Counted from the first letter of the stretch, positions 16,980 to 26,364 are shown. The stretch is 64,000 nt of DNA from Parabacteroides timonensis (GCF_900128505.1 NZ_LT669941.1:793526-857525), one strand, 5' to 3'. Program-made: numbers and translations. The notes: generated from the sequence alone by a model not told the origin.

Positions 16980-18377
16980 TTAGCGATGACCGGTCTTCGC
17001 TTTGTAATAGTCGAACCGTTGTATAACTTCGCGAACATAATTGAATGTTTCCGATCCACGCAGGTAACCATGCTTGCAGACCGGATCGTTATAGTATTCC
17101 GGATCGCTTTTTAGACGGATATATTCTGCCACATTATCTTCCCAGACCAACGGGTTCTTCCCGTATTTTTCCGCCAGCCGTTGTGCATCGTAAATATGTC
17201 CGATACCTGCATTGTAAGAAGCCAGTGTAAATTTGATCTTTTCCTGTGGGTCTGTTATTTCTGAAAAACCTTGACGAAACTTTCGCAGGCAGTCCACTCC
17301 GGTACGGATACCGATATCGGGATCTTTCAGTTCGTGCGGAGTAACACCAAGTGCCCGGGCTGTGTTCGGCATAATACCCATCAGACCTTCGGCACCTGCC
17401 CATGAAACAACCGAAGGATTGAAATGCGACTCCTGATAAGAAATGGAAGCGAGTAGTTGCCAATCCCATCCTATATTCTTGGAATGCTTTTTAAACAGGT
17501 CGTCGTATGGGGAGATATGTCCGTTCTTTACGGGGGGCAGATCGACGGTCAGCGGTTGTTTACTTAACTCGAAATATCGCTTCATCGCAGCTTTATAGAC
17601 ATGTGAACCTGATTTATCGGAGGCCCAGGCATTGATTGCTTCTGCCAGCTTCGGACTGGTTTTACGAACCAACCAGGAAGAGCGTTGCATAAAGCTGACT
17701 TTCAGTGAAACGTTGATGTTCCAGAAATAAGTCTTATTCAGGCGGGCAATGTTATCGTCGCTGATAGTGTAAGGGATCTCTCCCTGCGAAACCATCGATA
17801 TCAGGTCTTCGGTGGTGATCGTGTCTTTTTCTATATCTTTTATATGGATACCACCACCCAATTCTTCATCCAGGTTTTTCAAACGTTGGAAGTATTTGGT
17901 CGCCGGCTTTACATAGATGTCTTTGCCGATAAGCTGTGTTACGTCTGTAAGGATTGTGTCGCCTTTGTTGGCACGCTGCACCAATACCTGGCTGGTTTGT
18001 TCTTCACGTCCACAATAAAGGTAGTCTTCTTTCAATTTATTGTTCACCAGGATAGGGTAAGCTACGACATCAGCTTCACCCGCTTCGAGCATTTCGATCA
18101 GCCGGGTTGCGTTTTCCGCCACTTTGATATTCAACTTTAAGCCTTCGGAACGTGCAAAGTCTTTGATCAGATCGTATTCGTATCCCATCGGTTCCATCTT
18201 ATACTGGAAGTAAGAGGTGGAACTGTAAAGTGTAACGGCCGTGATCTCGCCGGCAGCCTTCAACTGAGGAAGGTCCATAGATACCAAATCGTCTTCCTTT
18301 TGCTCTTGTTGCTTATTGCCGAAACAGCTACTCAAAAGCAAAGCGATATACAAAAGGGAGACGATTTTCCTATACAT
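16980..18377 (-). CDS. mltF: membrane-bound lytic transglycosylase F
   Basis: A lipoprotein (lipobox LLSSC, Cys18) of 465 residues. Residues 40-270 are a solute-binding-protein-type domain with ITAVTLYSSTSYFQYK at the start. Residues 290-440 are a GEWL/SLT lysozyme-like domain with the catalytic Glu in SYQESHF and the motif GLMGIMPNTAR. It cleaves peptidoglycan glycan strands in the periplasm, forming 1,6-anhydro ends. The domain order is that of MltF. It lies 11 nt downstream of rlmD and is probably co-transcribed with it. Confidence 0.92.
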   Translation of the reverse strand: MYRKIVSLLYIALLLSSCFGNKQQEQKEDDLVSMDLPQLKAAGEITAVTLYSSTSYFQYKMEPMGYEYDLIKDFARSEGLKLNIKVAENATRLIEMLEAGEADVVAYPILVNNKLKEDYLYCGREEQTSQVLVQRANKGDTILTDVTQLIGKDIYVKPATKYFQRLKNLDEELGGGIHIKDIEKDTITTEDLISMVSQGEIPYTISDDNIARLNKTYFWNINVSLKVSFMQRSSWLVRKTSPKLAEAINAWASDKSGSHVYKAAMKRYFELSKQPLTVDLPPVKNGHISPYDDLFKKHSKNIGWDWQLLASISYQESHFNPSVVSWAGAEGLMGIMPNTARALGVTPHELKDPDIGIRTGVDCLRKFRQGFSEITDPQEKIKFTLASYNAGIGHIYDAQRLAEKYGKNPLVWEDNVAEYIRLKSDPEYYNDPVCKHGYLRGSETFNYVREVIQRFDYYKAKTGHR

Positions 18378-18388
18378 TGTTATATATG

Positions 18389-19804
18389 TTATTCTTTCTT
18401 TTCCAGTAATACTACATTTTCCACATGATGCGTATGTGGGAACATATCTACGGGCTGTACCTTTTTTACGGCATATTTCACATCGAGCAGGCTTAAGTCG
18501 CGTGCCTGTGTTGCCGGGTTACAGCTGACATAGACGATACGCTCCGGTTCGGCAAAGAGGATGGTGTTGATTACATCATCGTGCATGCCGGCACGTGGCG
18601 GATCAGTAATAATAACATCCGGACGGCCATGTTGGTTTATGAAATCGGCTGTAAGAATATCTTTCATATCGCCTGCATAGAAGAGTGTATTTTCAATCTT
18701 ATTCAGGGCTGAATTTACTTTTGCATCTTCAATGGCTTCAGGAACATATTCTATCCCAATGACTTTCTTAGCCTGGCGTGATACGAAATTAGCGATCGTA
18801 CCGGTTCCTGTATATAAGTCGTACACCATTTCGTTTCCGGTCAGTCCGGCAAACTCGCGGGCTATCTTATACAGGTTATAGGCTTGTTCGCTGTTTGTCT
18901 GATAGAATGATTTTGCTCCGACTTTGAATTGAAGGCCTTCCATCTCTTCGATGATATGGTCTTTACCACGGAAAACACAAATCTCCTGATCGGTGATCGT
19001 GTCGTTACACTTTTCATTTATTACATATAATAAGGAAGTGATTTCCGGGAATTGTTCAGCGACATGGGATAATAAAGCTTCCCGGCGCTCTTTGTCTTCA
19101 TGATAGAATACAACGACTACCATCAAGTCGCCAGTCGATGCTGTGCGGATCATTAATGTACGCAGGAAACCTTCCTGATTTCTCAGATCATAGAAAGGAT
19201 AACCTTCGTGTGTCAGGCTATAGTTCTTAATACAAAGACGGATGCGGTTTGAAATATCATCCTGCAACCAACATTTGTTGATATCTAGCACTTTGTCGAA
19301 CATTCCGGGAATATGGAAACCGACACCGTTCATGCAATCGAATGTAGCTCCGGACTTTACTTCTTCTTCCGTCAGCCACTTCTTATTGGAGAAAGTATAT
19401 TCAAGTTTGTTCCGGTAGAAAGTGGTGCGTTCAGATCCCAGGATAGGGAAAATCTCTTCCATTTTTATCTTTCCGATACGAGTCAGATTGTCGATTACCT
19501 GCTTGTGTTTATACTTTAGCTGCTCCTCGTAGGGGAGATGTTGCCATTTACACCCGCCGCAAACACCGAAATGTTCACAGAAAGGGGTACTGCGTTCCGT
19601 AGAATACTCGTGGAAGTATACTGCTTTACCTTCGGCATAACTATTCTTTTTACGGGTGAGTTGGATATCGACAATATCGCCGGGAGCGACGAAAGGAACA
19701 AAAACCACTTTGTCATTCACTCGTGCAATCGCTTTACCTTCAGCGGCTACGTCTGTAATTGTTACCTTTTCCAACAAGGGTAACTGCTTCTTATTTCTTG
19801 CCAA
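18389..19804 (-). CDS. rlmD: 23S rRNA (uracil-C5)-methyltransferase RlmD
   Basis: A 471-residue SAM-dependent RNA methyltransferase of the TrmA/RlmD group. An N-terminal TRAM domain (about 8-65) precedes the Fe-S cysteines FCEHFGVCGGCKW. The Rossmann domain has YDLYTGTGTIANF, VIITDPPRAGMHDD and the catalytic Cys motif YVSCNPATQARDL. RlmD methylates U1939 of 23S rRNA in E. coli. A RumA/RlmCD-type paralogue cannot be excluded, because Bacteroidales often carry two such genes. Confidence 0.9.
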   Translation of the reverse strand: MARNKKQLPLLEKVTITDVAAEGKAIARVNDKVVFVPFVAPGDIVDIQLTRKKNSYAEGKAVYFHEYSTERSTPFCEHFGVCGGCKWQHLPYEEQLKYKHKQVIDNLTRIGKIKMEEIFPILGSERTTFYRNKLEYTFSNKKWLTEEEVKSGATFDCMNGVGFHIPGMFDKVLDINKCWLQDDISNRIRLCIKNYSLTHEGYPFYDLRNQEGFLRTLMIRTASTGDLMVVVVFYHEDKERREALLSHVAEQFPEITSLLYVINEKCNDTITDQEICVFRGKDHIIEEMEGLQFKVGAKSFYQTNSEQAYNLYKIAREFAGLTGNEMVYDLYTGTGTIANFVSRQAKKVIGIEYVPEAIEDAKVNSALNKIENTLFYAGDMKDILTADFINQHGRPDVIITDPPRAGMHDDVINTILFAEPERIVYVSCNPATQARDLSLLDVKYAVKKVQPVDMFPHTHHVENVVLLEKKE

Positions 19805-19929
19805 TTTTATCTGTGTTTAAAATTTTCGCCACGCAAATGTACATATTTAGCTGATATGAATACTAAGGAATGGTTATAAAACATATAAAATTAATTAACT
19901 TTCCATATCCTGTGTACTCGCAAATAGCA

Positions 19930-19937
19930 TATATTTG
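19930..19937 (+). promoter_or_regulatory. -7 box TATATTTG for ppdK
   Basis: TATATTTG matches TAnnTTTG 60 nt before the ppdK ATG; the -33 region is unclear. Confidence 0.45.
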
Positions 19938-19997
19938 CATCATTGCAATGTAGAGATAGCAAAACTGAAATCTAATAAATAAAAACAGTCTGACAAC

Positions 19998-22718
19998 ATG
20001 GAAAAGAAAAGAGTTTACACATTCGGAAATGGAAAAGCCGAAGGTAAAGCGGATATGAGAAATCTGCTGGGTGGTAAAGGTGCAAACCTTGCCGAAATGA
20101 ATTTAATTGGTGTTCCGGTTCCTCCGGGATTTACAATCACTACAGATGTCTGCTCGGAATATTATGAACTGGGCCAGGAGAAAGTAGTAGAGTTACTGAA
20201 GTCGGACGTTGAAAAGGCTATCGCTAATGTAGAAACGTTGATGAACTCCAAGTTCGGAGATGTAGAAAACCCATTGTTGGTTTCTGTCCGTTCAGGAGCA
20301 CGCGCTTCTATGCCGGGTATGATGGATACGATCCTTAACTTGGGATTGAACGACGAAGTAGTAGAAGGGTTGACACGTAAAACAGGCAATGCTCGTTTTG
20401 CATGGGATTCTTATCGCCGTTTTGTGCAAATGTACGGTGATGTTGTTTTGGGTATGAAACCGACCAGTAAGGAGGATATCGACCCGTTTGAAGCCATCAT
20501 CGAAGAAGTAAAAGAGGCCAAAGGCGTGAAGTTGGATAACGAACTGACCGTCGACGACCTGAAAACATTGGTGGTTAAATTCAAAGCTGCCGTTAAGAAG
20601 CAAACCGGAAATGACTTCCCGACATGTGCCTACGAACAATTGTGGGGTGCTGTTTGCGCTGTATTCAACTCATGGATGAACGAACGTGCTATCCTCTATC
20701 GCCAGATGGAAGGTATTCCTGCCGAATGGGGAACAGCGGTTACTGTTCAGGCTATGGTGTTCGGTAATATGGGTGAAACTTCTGCAACAGGTGTGTGCTT
20801 CTCTCGCGATGCCGGTAATGGTGAAGACCTGTTTAATGGTGAGTATCTGATCAATGCGCAGGGTGAAGACGTTGTAGCCGGTATCCGTACTCCGCAACAG
20901 ATCACAAAAATCGGTTCACAGCGTTGGGCCGAACGTGCAGGTATTCCTGAAGCAGAAAGAGTAGCTAAGTATCCTTCTATGGAAGAGGCTATGCCGGAAA
21001 TCTATAAGGAATTGGATGCTTTGCAAACAAAACTGGAAAATCACTACCGTGATATGCAGGATATGGAATTTACTGTGCAGGAAGGCAAACTATGGTTCCT
21101 TCAGACTCGTAACGGTAAACGTACCGGCTCTGCTATGGTTAAGATCGCTATGGATCTGCTTCACCAGGGTATGATTGACGAAAAAACAGCATTGGCCCGT
21201 ATCGAACCTAATAAGTTGGATGAACTGCTTCACCCGGTATTCGATAAGGCTGCTCTGAAAAAAGCGAAAGTACTGGTTAAAGGATTACCCGCTTCTCCGG
21301 GTGCTGCTACCGGCCAGATCGTGTTCTTTGCTGAAGATGCTGCCGAATGGCATGCTGCAGGAAAACAGATCGTATTGGTTCGTATCGAAACATCTCCTGA
21401 AGATCTTGCCGGTATGGCTGTGGCTGAAGGTATCCTGACTGCCCGTGGTGGTATGACATCACATGCTGCCGTAGTTGCCCGTGGTATGGGTAAATGTTGT
21501 GTATCCGGTGCAGGTGGCCTGAATATCGATTATAAGAAAAAGACAATCGAAGTAGGAGGTGTTACACTGAAAGAAGGTGATTTCCTTTCTATCAACGGTT
21601 CTACCGGAGAGATATTTGAAGGTAAAATAGAAACGACTGCAGCTGAACTTTCTGATGACTTTGCAGAATTGATGAAACTGGCTGACAAATATACAAAACT
21701 ACAGGTTCGTACCAATGCGGATACTCCTCATGATGCAGAAATAGCCCGTGCATTCGGTGCCAGTGGTATCGGATTATGCCGTACGGAACATATGTTCTTT
21801 GAAGGTGAAAAGATCAAGGCTATGCGTGAAATGATCCTGGCTGAAGATGCAGAAGGACGTAAGAATGCATTGAAGAAAATCTTACCTTATCAGCAAGCTG
21901 ACTTCAAAGGTATTTTCAAGGCTATGCATGATCTGCCTGTCACTGTCCGCCTGCTCGATCCTCCTTTGCACGAGTTTGTTCCTCACGATCTGAAAGGCCA
22001 GGAAGAAATGGCTGCTGCTATGGGAGTTTCTGTAAAGACTATCCAGCAGCGTGTAGAATCGCTTTGCGAACATAACCCGATGTTGGGGCATCGTGGTTGC
22101 CGTTTGGGTAATACCTATCCTGAAATCACAGAAATGCAGACACGTGCCATCTTAGGCGCAGCATTGGAATTGAAGAAGGAAGGTATTGTTGCTAAACCGG
22201 AAATTATGGTTCCGCTGACAGGTATCTTGTATGAGTTTAAAGAACAGGAAAAAGTAATCCGTGATGCTGCAGAAAAGTTATTTGCTGAAGTTGGAGATCG
22301 TATCGAATTTAAAGTTGGTACAATGATCGAAATTCCGCGTGCTGCTTTGACTGCCGACCGTATCGCATCTTCTGCCGAATTCTTCTCATTTGGAACAAAC
22401 GACCTGACTCAGATGACATTTGGTTATTCTCGTGACGATATCGCCTCTTTCCTTCCTATCTATCTGGAAAAGAAGATCCTGAAGGTAGACCCGTTCCAGG
22501 TATTAGACCAGAATGGTGTTGGTCAGCTCGTAAGAATGGCAACAGAAAAAGGTCGTGCCATCCGTCCGGATCTGAAATGTGGTATTTGCGGCGAACATGG
22601 AGGTGAACCTTCTTCTGTTAAGTTCTGCCACAGAGTCGGTTTGAACTATGTTTCCTGCTCTCCGTTCCGTGTGCCTATTGCACGTATCGCAGCGGCTCAG
22701 GCAGCGATAGAAGATTGA
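19998..22718 (+). CDS. ppdK: pyruvate, phosphate dikinase
   Basis: Interconverts pyruvate + ATP + Pi with PEP + AMP + PPi. The 906-residue length is typical. The N-terminal ATP-grasp starts at LLGGKGANLAEM, the swivelling domain has GGMTSHAAVVARG with the phospho-histidine His489, and the C-terminal PEP barrel has the catalytic Cys864 in GICGEHGG. It is a single gene with its own promoter and a terminator hairpin at 22753. It fits the PPi-dependent glycolysis and gluconeogenesis of Bacteroidales. Confidence 0.97.
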   Translation: MEKKRVYTFGNGKAEGKADMRNLLGGKGANLAEMNLIGVPVPPGFTITTDVCSEYYELGQEKVVELLKSDVEKAIANVETLMNSKFGDVENPLLVSVRSGARASMPGMMDTILNLGLNDEVVEGLTRKTGNARFAWDSYRRFVQMYGDVVLGMKPTSKEDIDPFEAIIEEVKEAKGVKLDNELTVDDLKTLVVKFKAAVKKQTGNDFPTCAYEQLWGAVCAVFNSWMNERAILYRQMEGIPAEWGTAVTVQAMVFGNMGETSATGVCFSRDAGNGEDLFNGEYLINAQGEDVVAGIRTPQQITKIGSQRWAERAGIPEAERVAKYPSMEEAMPEIYKELDALQTKLENHYRDMQDMEFTVQEGKLWFLQTRNGKRTGSAMVKIAMDLLHQGMIDEKTALARIEPNKLDELLHPVFDKAALKKAKVLVKGLPASPGAATGQIVFFAEDAAEWHAAGKQIVLVRIETSPEDLAGMAVAEGILTARGGMTSHAAVVARGMGKCCVSGAGGLNIDYKKKTIEVGGVTLKEGDFLSINGSTGEIFEGKIETTAAELSDDFAELMKLADKYTKLQVRTNADTPHDAEIARAFGASGIGLCRTEHMFFEGEKIKAMREMILAEDAEGRKNALKKILPYQQADFKGIFKAMHDLPVTVRLLDPPLHEFVPHDLKGQEEMAAAMGVSVKTIQQRVESLCEHNPMLGHRGCRLGNTYPEITEMQTRAILGAALELKKEGIVAKPEIMVPLTGILYEFKEQEKVIRDAAEKLFAEVGDRIEFKVGTMIEIPRAALTADRIASSAEFFSFGTNDLTQMTFGYSRDDIASFLPIYLEKKILKVDPFQVLDQNGVGQLVRMATEKGRAIRPDLKCGICGEHGGEPSSVKFCHRVGLNYVSCSPFRVPIARIAAAQAAIED

Positions 22719-22752
22719 GATTTACTTGTAATAAATAAGTGATAAATCGATA

Positions 22753-22795
22753 AATTAAGAAGGGTATTTTTTTTGAATATCCTTCTTAATTCGTT
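22753..22795 (+). terminator. terminator after ppdK
   Basis: AATTAAGAAGG (22753-22763) pairs with CCTTCTTAATT (22781-22791). The inner GTATT/GAATAT continues the stem with a bulge around a T-rich loop. Confidence 0.75.
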
Positions 22796-22895
22796 TTAAA
22801 ATATTACTATTATAAGGCATTTATTTCGTTATCTTCAAATTATAATTACATTTGTATTAAATATTTCATTTTATCTATTAATATAGTAAAGACTT

Positions 22896-23114
22896 ATGGC
22901 ACGTAAAGTAAATTATTCAAAGAAGATCGAGAAAATTAAAGCTCAGCTAGATGAGTTATCTGTAGAAATTGAGAATGGAGCTAAGAATGAAGATGTTGTG
23001 GTAGAACAGAAAATAAAAATATCCGACATCGATTTCGAAAGTGAAGAAGTTGCAACATTGATGAAAATCCAGGCTCGTTTATTACGCGTAATTCAAGCAA
23101 AACTAAAAGGATAA
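22896..23114 (+). CDS. small helical hypothetical protein, 72 aa
   Basis: A 72-residue charged protein with no signal peptide, Cys or Trp. Heptad-like runs (IEKIKAQLDELSVEIE and VATLMKIQARLLRVIQAKL) suggest two helices forming a coiled coil or hairpin. The middle (VVVEQKIKISDIDFES) is acidic. I do not recognise a family. It stands alone and is bracketed by two related AAGAAGG...CCTTCTT hairpins, one ending ppdK and one ending this gene. Confidence 0.7.
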   Translation: MARKVNYSKKIEKIKAQLDELSVEIENGAKNEDVVVEQKIKISDIDFESEEVATLMKIQARLLRVIQAKLKG

Positions 23115-23135
23115 AACTTTGTATTTATACCTGTT

Positions 23136-23171
23136 AAAGAAGGATATTCTATTTCAGAATATCCTTCTTTT
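23136..23171 (+). terminator. terminator after 72-aa gene
   Basis: AAAGAAGGATATTCT (23136-23150) pairs perfectly over 15 bp with AGAATATCCTTCTTT (23156-23170), with a 5-nt loop. Its core repeats that of the hairpin at 22753. Confidence 0.88.
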
Positions 23172-23260
23172 GTGTTAATAAGCTTCATATCCTACGCTTG
23201 ATTGAACCAAAACATATTTCTAAATGTATTATGTAGACAAATAATTAAAAATAGTTGGTT

Positions 23261-24223
23261 ATGAAAGCTGATTTATTCAAAGTAACGCAAGTAATGGCAT
23301 TAATAGGTATGATCCTTTTTTTTGCAGAATGTAGTAAAAACACAATAATACTGGATATCGGAAATGAAAACAAGCCATCGGGATCGGGTGGAAGTAATCC
23401 GGATGGCACAAGCCTGATCACATTTAATGCCTCTATTGAAGATCGTAATTTACTCACGCGGGCTATGTCGCCAATGAATCAAGGTATAAAAAGTACATTA
23501 TATGCCTTTGAGCCCTCTGCACAAAACGGTACAAAACAAACACCATCGGCTCAGGGATTGTATGTAACATCTTCTCCGGGAGTATTAGCCGGAGTAAATG
23601 GATACAAAATGTATCTGGAAAATGGCGTTTTCGATTTTTATGCAGTGTCTGATAATTTCTCAACCATACCTCCGAGATTTTTATCAGGAAAGTCGGAGCC
23701 TTTATTTAACGGAATAGATTATTTATGGTGGCACAGTCCTAATCTGGATGTGGCAAGTACTCAGGTAAATATTCCAATCGTATATTTACACGCAGCAACC
23801 CAGGTCGTTATTGAAGTAACGGAAGGAGATGGTATTAAATTGAATAAGCTGGTTTCAGCAATGATAACTCCTCCGTACCCGGGGGCCAGTATGGATTTGG
23901 CAACCGGAGCTATCTCTCCGGCTACAACTTTGGATTCTCCAGATAAAATGGGTGTAAATGGCTCTTTGGCGCAATACATTATGCTCCCTCTGAAAATTTC
24001 GACTCCTTTATCTCTCACAATGGATGTGATGGTTAATGGAGAAAATACATTACGAACTTATGCAGTGGATGTTCCGGTTCCGGAAGGAGAACTAAAAGCG
24101 GGTAATTCCTATTTGTTTAATGCAATAATAGATGGAAATACGGTTACATTTTCAAGTGTAAATGTGAAAAACTGGACAGAAGTGGATGAAACGGGAAACC
24201 CTCTTTATCCCACTTTGAAGTAA
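23261..24223 (+). CDS. fimbrillin-like lipoprotein
   Basis: A 320-residue exported protein with a likely SPII signal ending FFAEC (Cys24 from the ATG at 23261; the lipobox is atypical). After a Gly/Ser linker it has the pattern of Bacteroidales fimbrillins: SLITFNASIEDR, an early LLTRAMSPM, then strands such as STLYAFEP, and a C-terminal YLFNAIIDGNTVTF. Fimbrillins form major or minor pilus subunits or surface lipoproteins. It stands alone, with no Mfa/FimB partners in the window. The in-frame TTG 6 nt upstream is not preferred. Confidence 0.8.
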   Translation: MKADLFKVTQVMALIGMILFFAECSKNTIILDIGNENKPSGSGGSNPDGTSLITFNASIEDRNLLTRAMSPMNQGIKSTLYAFEPSAQNGTKQTPSAQGLYVTSSPGVLAGVNGYKMYLENGVFDFYAVSDNFSTIPPRFLSGKSEPLFNGIDYLWWHSPNLDVASTQVNIPIVYLHAATQVVIEVTEGDGIKLNKLVSAMITPPYPGASMDLATGAISPATTLDSPDKMGVNGSLAQYIMLPLKISTPLSLTMDVMVNGENTLRTYAVDVPVPEGELKAGNSYLFNAIIDGNTVTFSSVNVKNWTEVDETGNPLYPTLK

Positions 24224-24312
24224 TATTTCCCCCTCGTTTGCCTCTTTTAGACAGAGCGATTGAAATTTAAACGATAACTAATCTTTGTCAAACGACTTAA
24301 GATTCAAGAATA

Positions 24313-24346
24313 AAAGAGGAATACTTCAGATAAATGTTCCTCTTTC
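24313..24346 (+). terminator. terminator after fimbrillin gene
   Basis: AAAGAGGAA (24313-24321) pairs with TTCCTCTTT (24337-24345), a 9-bp stem followed by T-rich sequence. Confidence 0.65.
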
Positions 24347-24394
24347 TATTTATATTTCTTTATAAATTATTGCCGGTATAAAGATAAAATACCG

Positions 24395-24402
24395 TATATT
24401 TG
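24395..24402 (+). promoter_or_regulatory. -7 box TATATTTG before LytTR gene
   Basis: TATATTTG lies 34 nt before the LytTR ATG and marks the first promoter of the signalling island. Confidence 0.5.
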
Positions 24403-24436
24403 TTACTTGATGAAATAAAAAAAACAATATCAACGT

Positions 24437-24835
24437 ATGGAGCGGTATTTAATAATTAAGACGAGGGATGAGTTGTTACGAATAAAGATAGGGCAGATAC
24501 TCTACTTTGAAGCTGACAGAAATTATACTAAATTACTATTATCCAATGGGATCCAATTTACGTTTGCTATTAATATCGGTAAAATAGAAGAAATTCTTGA
24601 AAAGCAGGTAGCCGGCTGTAACAAGATATTAATGAGAGTTGGAAAAAGTCATATCATCAATAAAAATCATATTTTGCAGATCAATTTACCTAAACAAAAA
24701 CTGCTATTATTAACTGAAGAGGGTAAACCTCGTGAACTTATAATATCAAAAGATCCTTTAAAAGTGCTAAAAGAATCGTTGGAAAAGGAGATGGGTAAAT
24801 CAGAAGAACCAAAAGAAATTAAAGATGAAGATTAA
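24437..24835 (+). CDS. stand-alone LytTR DNA-binding domain protein
   Basis: A 132-residue protein that is almost only a LytTR domain. Hallmarks are DELLRIKIGQILYFEADRNY, then LMRVGKSHIINKNHI, a typical LytTR recognition segment. There is no receiver domain and no membrane segment, so activity must be controlled by partners or level. The C-terminal 20 residues are a charged tail. The stop overlaps the next gene (FHA protein) by 11 nt, so both are translationally coupled. It is a likely transcription factor for the signalling island, an inference from position. Confidence 0.85.
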   Translation: MERYLIIKTRDELLRIKIGQILYFEADRNYTKLLLSNGIQFTFAINIGKIEEILEKQVAGCNKILMRVGKSHIINKNHILQINLPKQKLLLLTEEGKPRELIISKDPLKVLKESLEKEMGKSEEPKEIKDED

Positions 24836-25478
24836 AATTGGTAAAGCTGAAGATAATGATTTTATAGTTAATGATCCTCATGTAAGTAGACATCATGCTT
24901 GTCTGGTTCGTGAGGATCATGGCTGTTGGTTGTTGGAAGATCTCGGCTCTACTAACGGAACTTTCGTCAATGGCTCACAGATCGTCAAAAAGCGTGTTAC
25001 ACCGACAGATAAGATCGTGCTTGGAACCGGATATATATTGAACTTGTCTGAAGCATCGAAATCTAATAATGATTATAGTGAAGAGTTTGCAGCATTGAAG
25101 AATGTATATGATAATTACATTCAAGCAAAAGTTAAGATACAATCTGCTAACCAATTCAAAACAAGGTTATTTCAATCATTACCATTTGCTTTACCTGGTA
25201 TAATAGGCGTTATAATAGGTTTCTTAGGCAAGGGGAGTCCTGAGTTGTTTGGATTGAGTTTGTTCATTACTATTTGTGCACCAACAGTAGGTATCTACCT
25301 GGGTGCGAAGCAAGCTTCCAAGACCCCACAGCAGCTGCAAGATATAGCAAACCAGTTCAAAATAGATTATGTTTGCCCTAAATGTGGTACTTTTCTTGGT
25401 GAAATACCTTGGGAATCGCTAAGAAACAGAAAGCAATGTCCTGTTTCTTCCTGTAAAGCGAAGTGGGTCAATGAATAA
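24825..25478 (+). CDS. FHA domain protein with membrane segment and zinc ribbon
   Basis: A 217-residue protein. Residues 1-75 are a canonical FHA phosphothreonine-binding domain (VSRHHACLV and GSTNGTFVNG, with the phosphate-binding Arg/Ser/Asn). Residues 115-165 hold two membrane helices separated by a short loop. The C-terminal 35 residues form a zinc ribbon (CPKCG, later CPVSSC). The protein can thus tether a phospho-reader at the membrane. It overlaps the LytTR gene and precedes a second promoter. Confidence 0.87.
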   Translation: MKIKIGKAEDNDFIVNDPHVSRHHACLVREDHGCWLLEDLGSTNGTFVNGSQIVKKRVTPTDKIVLGTGYILNLSEASKSNNDYSEEFAALKNVYDNYIQAKVKIQSANQFKTRLFQSLPFALPGIIGVIIGFLGKGSPELFGLSLFITICAPTVGIYLGAKQASKTPQQLQDIANQFKIDYVCPKCGTFLGEIPWESLRNRKQCPVSSCKAKWVNE

Positions 25479-25570
25479 GTTTCGTATCTCAAAAGGGCAC
25501 CGTTTGTACAGAAAACCCAATCCTTTGATTATAAGAGAGAATTAGATATTTATTAATCCATTACTTTTCC

Positions 25571-25578
25571 TACTTTTG
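25571..25578 (+). promoter_or_regulatory. -7 box TACTTTTG before acidic small gene
   Basis: TACTTTTG, 31 nt before the ATG at 25610, suggests a second transcription unit that starts with the acidic protein and runs through the kinase. Confidence 0.5.
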
Positions 25579-25609
25579 TTTCCAGAAAGATTATTTAATT
25601 CAAACCAGT

Positions 25610-25852
25610 ATGCAAGAGGAGGAATACACATTCGTTACACTCGACGGTGACGACTCCGTATTTAGTGATGCGGTAGTTGTAGATGTGGATGGGGAAAATG
25701 ATTTATCTGATGTCGTGGTTATCGACAACGATAGTATGGATGTTTCAGATTTTATTACATTATCTGATGATACTATAATGTTGTCTGATGCTGATATGCA
25801 TGATACTTTCTCTACTGATATCGATGAAGCTGATTTATCATTTATGCTATGA
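25610..25852 (+). CDS. acidic small protein with xSD repeats, 80 aa
   Basis: An 80-residue protein with 20 Asp and 5 Glu, and no Lys or Arg at all. Ser-Asp pairs recur at residues 19, 33, 46, 52 and 59, each after a hydrophobic or acidic residue (VFSD, DLSD, DVSD, TLSD, MLSD). Thr and Ser in this acidic setting are plausible phosphorylation sites. The stop overlaps the FHA start by 4 nt (ATGA). I recognise no family. Being directly coupled to an FHA reader and near a kinase/phosphatase pair, it may be a phospho-substrate or scaffold. Confidence 0.75.
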   Translation: MQEEEYTFVTLDGDDSVFSDAVVVDVDGENDLSDVVVIDNDSMDVSDFITLSDDTIMLSDADMHDTFSTDIDEADLSFML

Positions 25853-26364
25853 TTTCAGTTAGATGTCCACATTGTCACGTAGGATTAAAGGTAGACGAGG
25901 GGAAATTACCCCTCGATCTTACCTCCTTTAAATGTCCGAAGTGCAAACAGCCGATTCCTGTCTCTTTGCTTCAACTGGGAAAGAATGATATTGATGCAGA
26001 TCAGGATACAATTCTTGTTAATCCGGTATCGAACAGTACGGGACAACTAACAGTTGTGAGTGATTCGGCAACTCCCGAACAAATTTTTCCTCTCTATGAA
26101 GGTATTGCAATCGTTGGTCGTAAGTCTAATGCGTCCAGTGCAACAATAGGAATCGTGACCGCCGACAAATCAATGAGCCGGGAGCATATACGAATAGAAG
26201 TTAAAAAAGACCCCAAAGGGGGATATAAACATTATCTTTCTGACAATAATAGTAAGAACCATACGTTATATAATAGCAATTACCTGGAGAATGGAGAAGT
26301 AGTAGTGCTAAAAAATAATGACGAGATCATTATCGGCCATACTGTTCTTCGATTTAATGAATAA
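25849..26364 (+). CDS. zinc-ribbon plus FHA domain protein
   Basis: A 171-residue soluble protein. The N-terminal 42 residues carry a zinc ribbon (CPHCHVG, then CPKCKQP). Residues 70-170 form an FHA domain with GIAIVGRKS, MSREHIRIEV and the later DNNSKNHTLYN. The arrangement resembles FHA regulators that travel with protein kinases. Translation is coupled to the acidic protein (4-nt overlap), and the PP2C gene starts 14 nt downstream. Confidence 0.87.
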   Translation: MISVRCPHCHVGLKVDEGKLPLDLTSFKCPKCKQPIPVSLLQLGKNDIDADQDTILVNPVSNSTGQLTVVSDSATPEQIFPLYEGIAIVGRKSNASSATIGIVTADKSMSREHIRIEVKKDPKGGYKHYLSDNNSKNHTLYNSNYLENGEVVVLKNNDEIIIGHTVLRFNE

